From positions 558,001 through 622,000 of the forward strand of contig JAGYIQ010000001.1 in NCBI GenBank assembly GCA_018402565.1: DNA of 64,000 bases, read 5' to 3'. The stretch is from Pirellulaceae bacterium. Lineage in GTDB: Bacteria > Planctomycetota > Planctomycetia > Pirellulales > Pirellulaceae. The translations under genes and the position numbers were made by a program. Position 1 is the first letter of the stretch, and each line of letters begins with the position of its first letter. Positions 61,870 through 64,000 of the stretch are shown one piece after another. Under the pieces are notes generated by a model. It saw nothing but the letters and a program-made list of their open reading frames with translations, ran no database searches and was not told where the DNA came from.

Positions 61870-62880
61870 TTAGGCAACATCCGTGAGGCGTACGACGGCG
61901 GCGTCCAGGGCAATCGCCTGGGCTGGCAGATGGGCCACGTGACAAACCGGCTCCCCAGGAGCCGTTACGGGCAGAGTCGTAATCCCCAGAACAATGCCGT
62001 CGGTCGGCGCTGTAATGGCCACCGGATTGCGTCCCAACAGACTCGTGACCGTGGCGATCGGCTGGCCCTTCCGCACCGTGCTGCCTGGCCCCAAATGAAA
62101 ATCCAGAAACCCCGCCTGGTTGGCCCTGACCCACTGCGTCTTCTCCACCCAATGATAGATCGGGGGCGAGGCACACGGCCCCGCCAACATCTCGAAGCGA
62201 CGCAGCACGTTCTTGATCCCCCGCCGAGCACAGTCGACCACCGCGGGTTCCATCTTCCAGATCTCGCCCGCCTCCAAAATGATCGTCGGACACCCCGCCT
62301 CCGTGGCCGAACGCCGAAACGATCCCTCCGGGCCTGGCTCGTTGACCAACACCTCACAACCAAAGGCCTCGCCCAATTCCCGCACACCCGGATGCCGAAA
62401 GTCGCCGCGAATGTTGGGATGATTGGTCCGACGAATCGCCGCCGTGTGCAAGTCGATGCCGTACTCGCAGCGGCCGACAATTTCCTCAAATACCACCCGA
62501 GCCAGTCGGCTGGCTTGACTCCCATTGGCCAAACCCGGAAAACAACGATTCAAATCCCGCCGATCCGGCAAATAACGCGAATGGGTCTCAAAGCCCAACA
62601 CATTGATCACGGGCACCATGATCAACGTCCCACGCAGCAGACGCATCTCGGGATCCACGATCAGCGATCGGATCGCCGCCGTCCCGTTCAACTCGTCGCC
62701 GTGCACCGCCGCCGTCAGAAATATCGCCGGACCCGGCAACAGGCCACGCTTGATGTGCACCGGAAACGAGACCTGCCGCCCGCTGTAGCTCTCGCTGATC
62801 GGAACCTCAACGTCGATCTCCTGGCCCGGCTCCACCGTTACCGCCCCCCAGACGGTCGGATCCTTTCTCGCCAATGCCAT
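61870..62880 (-). CDS. Succinylglutamate desuccinylase/aspartoacylase family hydrolase
   Basis: ATG at 62880 has GGAG eight bases upstream and gives 336 residues. The zinc-dependent M14-like core has AVHGDELNGTAAIRSL (histidine and glutamate ligands), the substrate arginine region RRDLNRCFPG, the third ligand in YGIDLHTAAI, and the catalytic glutamate region TIILEAGEIWKME. The last 80 residues form a lipoyl/barrel-sandwich-like domain (LGPGSTVRKGQPIATVTSLLG), usual in AstE/AspA relatives of this size. It likely deacylates an N-acyl amino acid or similar compound. It is isolated from its neighbours by long gaps. Confidence 0.88.
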   Translation of the reverse strand: MALARKDPTVWGAVTVEPGQEIDVEVPISESYSGRQVSFPVHIKRGLLPGPAIFLTAAVHGDELNGTAAIRSLIVDPEMRLLRGTLIMVPVINVLGFETHSRYLPDRRDLNRCFPGLANGSQASRLARVVFEEIVGRCEYGIDLHTAAIRRTNHPNIRGDFRHPGVRELGEAFGCEVLVNEPGPEGSFRRSATEAGCPTIILEAGEIWKMEPAVVDCARRGIKNVLRRFEMLAGPCASPPIYHWVEKTQWVRANQAGFLDFHLGPGSTVRKGQPIATVTSLLGRNPVAITAPTDGIVLGITTLPVTAPGEPVCHVAHLPAQAIALDAAVVRLTDVA

Positions 62881-62973
62881 TCCCAAATCTCCCGCACAAC
62901 CGCTTACCCCGCTTTCTGCGAATTCACCGCAGGGGTCTTCGCAACTTAGACAGAAAATGTCAAGAGATCGTTA

Positions 62974-63107
62974 AGCGAAGGGCGTAGGGCGTAGGGCGTA
63001 GGGCGTAGGGCGAAGGGCGAAGGCGAAGGGCGAAGGGCGAAGGGCGAAGGGTGGAACGCGGAGGGTGGAGGGTGGAGCGCGGAGGGTGGAGCGCGGAGGT
63101 GGAGCGC
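62974..63107. repeat. Heptamer array (AGGGCGT/AGGGCGA) grading into GGAGGGTGGAGCGC units
   Basis: Consecutive heptamers AGGGCGT, then AGGGCGA, fill about 62974-63050. GGAGGGTGGA-type units of about 14 bases continue to 63107. The opposite-orientation partner CCCTATG/CCCTACG recurs at 63301-63325 and 63502-63545. Confidence 0.9.
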
Positions 63108-63114
63108 GTAGCTT

Positions 63115-63293
63115 GCCCTATGCCCTGAGGGTTGATTCCTTCAGACGCATACGCAAGTGAATCAACCGACTCAAGAATATTGGGCAAAAACATGGCGTTT
63201 CCACCGCAATCGAAACGCTTGACGCGTTCCGCTACCCACGCCGCCAAACCCAGTTCGTTCGCACGGTCGTAACCGCTGCCGTATCTCAGAAAG
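63115..63293. repeat. Direct repeat, copy 1
   Basis: This stretch of about 179 bp recurs 199 bases downstream with about nine substitutions and no gap. It contains a 9-bp inverted repeat, GGTTGATTC...GAATCAACC. The minus strand stays open through most of it (including AAWVAERVKRFDCGGNAMFL), with four of nine changes silent in that frame. Confidence 0.9.
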
Positions 63294-63313
63294 GACTACA
63301 CCCTACGCCCTAT

Positions 63314-63492
63314 GCCCTATGCCCTGAGGGTTGATTCCTTCAGACACACACGCAAGAGAATCAACCGACTCAAGAATGTTGGGCAAAAACATGGCGTTTC
63401 CGCCGCAATCGAAACGCTTGACGCGTTCCGCTACCCACGCCGCCAAACCTCGTTCGTTCGCACGGTCGTAACCGCTGCCGTGCCTCAGAAAG
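63314..63492. repeat. Direct repeat, copy 2
   Basis: This is the second copy of the unit described for 63115-63293, at an offset of exactly 199 bases. The 9-bp stem is retained. The copy is flanked on both sides by CCCTATG heptamers. Confidence 0.9.
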
Positions 63493-63554
63493 CCTTACGC
63501 TCTACGCTCTACGCCCTATGCCCTATGCCCTATGCCCTATGCCACCAAATCAAA

Positions 63555-63627
63555 AGCGGGTGAAGGGATTCGAACCCTCGACATACAGCTTGGGAAGCTG
63601 TCACTCTACCAACTGAGTTACACCCGC
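63555..63627 (-). tRNA. tRNA-Gly (anticodon CCC)
   Basis: Read on the minus strand, GCGGGTG (acceptor) pairs with CACCCGC, leaving U as discriminator. The D arm is ACTC-AGTTGGTA-GAGT, the anticodon arm ACAGC-TTCCCAA-GCTGT, and the T arm carries GTTCGAAT. The seven-base loop gives anticodon CCC, reading GGG glycine codons. U73 and C35/C36 are glycine identity features. The CCA end is not encoded. Length is 73 bases. Confidence 0.96.
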
Positions 63628-63752
63628 AGAACCGCGATCGAACGTGAGACCGACCGCGGAATGCAAATTATATCAGGCTTCCCAGCACTGGGAAGCCGGA
63701 CGCCGCCCAGCGGACTCGGCCCCCGCCCCCGACCGCCGCCACTGGCCCGACC

Positions 63753-64000
63753 CTACTGCCGCCGAGCGGTCTGCAAGTAAACATGCAGCCGCTGATGGCT
63801 GGATTGGGGCAACCGAGCGATCAAACAGCCGAAGTCCGGATCGTAATACAGGTAAGCGGACGGAAACCGACTGAATTCCTCCCGCAACAAGCTGTTCAGC
63901 CGCGAGCGAAACACCGGCCATTGCCGCGGCCCCAACACCAAATCGGCGATCGGGTACACCTCCAAATCGGCCAAACGCTCCTCGGCCGAGTCACTCAGCA
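63753..64000 (-). CDS. Unknown protein, truncated at the window edge
   Basis: The minus-strand frame is open from 63753 to the end of the window, so the N terminus lies beyond it; no internal start needs to be assumed. The visible 82 or so residues include DLVLGPRQWPVFRSRLNSLL and the end SAYLYYDPDFGCLIARLPQ followed by HVYLQTARRQ. Composition and codon use look like a real gene. No family was recognised. It ends 125 bases from the tRNA. Confidence 0.55.
   Translation of the reverse strand, partial: LSDSAEERLADLEVYPIADLVLGPRQWPVFRSRLNSLLREEFSRFPSAYLYYDPDFGCLIARLPQSSHQRLHVYLQTARRQ

Larger units (their letters stand above)
62881..63554. other. Repeat-rich intergenic region beside tRNA-Gly
   Basis: No ordinary gene is supported. 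The region is made of heptamer arrays (62974-63107 and shorter runs near 63300 and 63500) around two 95%-identical copies of a sequence of about 180 bp. Confidence 0.7.

Noticed and set aside
61930-62949. 339-codon open frame on the plus strand
   Set aside because: It is antisense to the aspartoacylase-like gene; composition is rich in R, H and Q without motifs.
63198-63547. Tandem direct repeats as a CRISPR array
   Set aside because: There are only two copies, each about 180 bases long with heptamer runs between them; no short repeats with unique spacers and no cas genes occur.

Overview
The window reads as chromosomal DNA of a planctomycete, probably of the Pirellulales. Several things point there. 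A secreted DUF1549/DUF1553 cytochrome-type protein is paired with a DUF1501 protein. Genes for tetrahydromethanopterin (H4MPT)-linked formaldehyde oxidation are present in a bacterium. TadE/TadG-like proteins stand without a full Tad operon, DNA is GC-rich, and most genes lie in short operons. The genus assignment is inference only.

Layout. 1-4810: a tightly packed polysaccharide operon (end of a KdsD-like isomerase, a glycosyltransferase-like protein with a coiled-coil tail, sulfotransferase, GT4, GT2). 4971-11066: the secreted PSCyt1/DUF1549/DUF1553 protein, its DUF1501 partner and a TIM-barrel sugar isomerase, together a likely glycan or sugar catabolic module. 11043-14179: an H4MPT C1 module, with an Orf17-type ATP-grasp protein divergent from fae and mtdB. 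14188-22892: DUF420 membrane protein, LOG-family protein, a large serralysin-like protein whose zinc site is destroyed, a PhoD-like phosphatase, a ribbon-helix-helix protein and hemL. 22901-30641 (minus strand): FkbM methyltransferase, glycosyltransferase, pepF, a sarcosine-oxidase-like FAD enzyme, uvrB and comEA. 30869-36832: nadC, rlmH, small hypotheticals and a TadE-TadE-TadG/vWA group. 37098-43073 (minus): SSS symporter, SDR, SelL-related redox protein, hypothetical protein. 43418-46249: PAS/GGDEF/EAL protein. 46348-58284: hydrogenase-maturation genes in two minus-strand blocks (hypC-hypD-hypE and hypB-hypF) around an FAD oxidoreductase, a DUF155-like protein, an acyltransferase-like membrane protein, a beta-barrel-like protein and a BON-like protein. 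58311-62880: S9 peptidase and aspartoacylase-like hydrolase. The window ends with a repeat-rich gap, tRNA-Gly(CCC) and a truncated unknown gene.

The most unusual signals are these. (i) A serralysin-like protein has all four catalytic and zinc positions of the HExxHxxGxxH motif replaced, while the surrounding fold motifs and RTX repeats remain. (ii) Short tandem arrays with units of 12-24 bp recur in frame inside several unrelated proteins (ATP-grasp, HypF twice, S9 peptidase, a hypothetical) and between genes. One of them triplicates the 3' arm and T-tract of the terminator after fae. (iii) Several palindromic or duplicated intergenic elements occur, including a pair of 95%-identical copies of about 180 bp embedded in heptamer arrays next to the tRNA. 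No CRISPR array, rRNA, insertion sequence or phage module was recognised.
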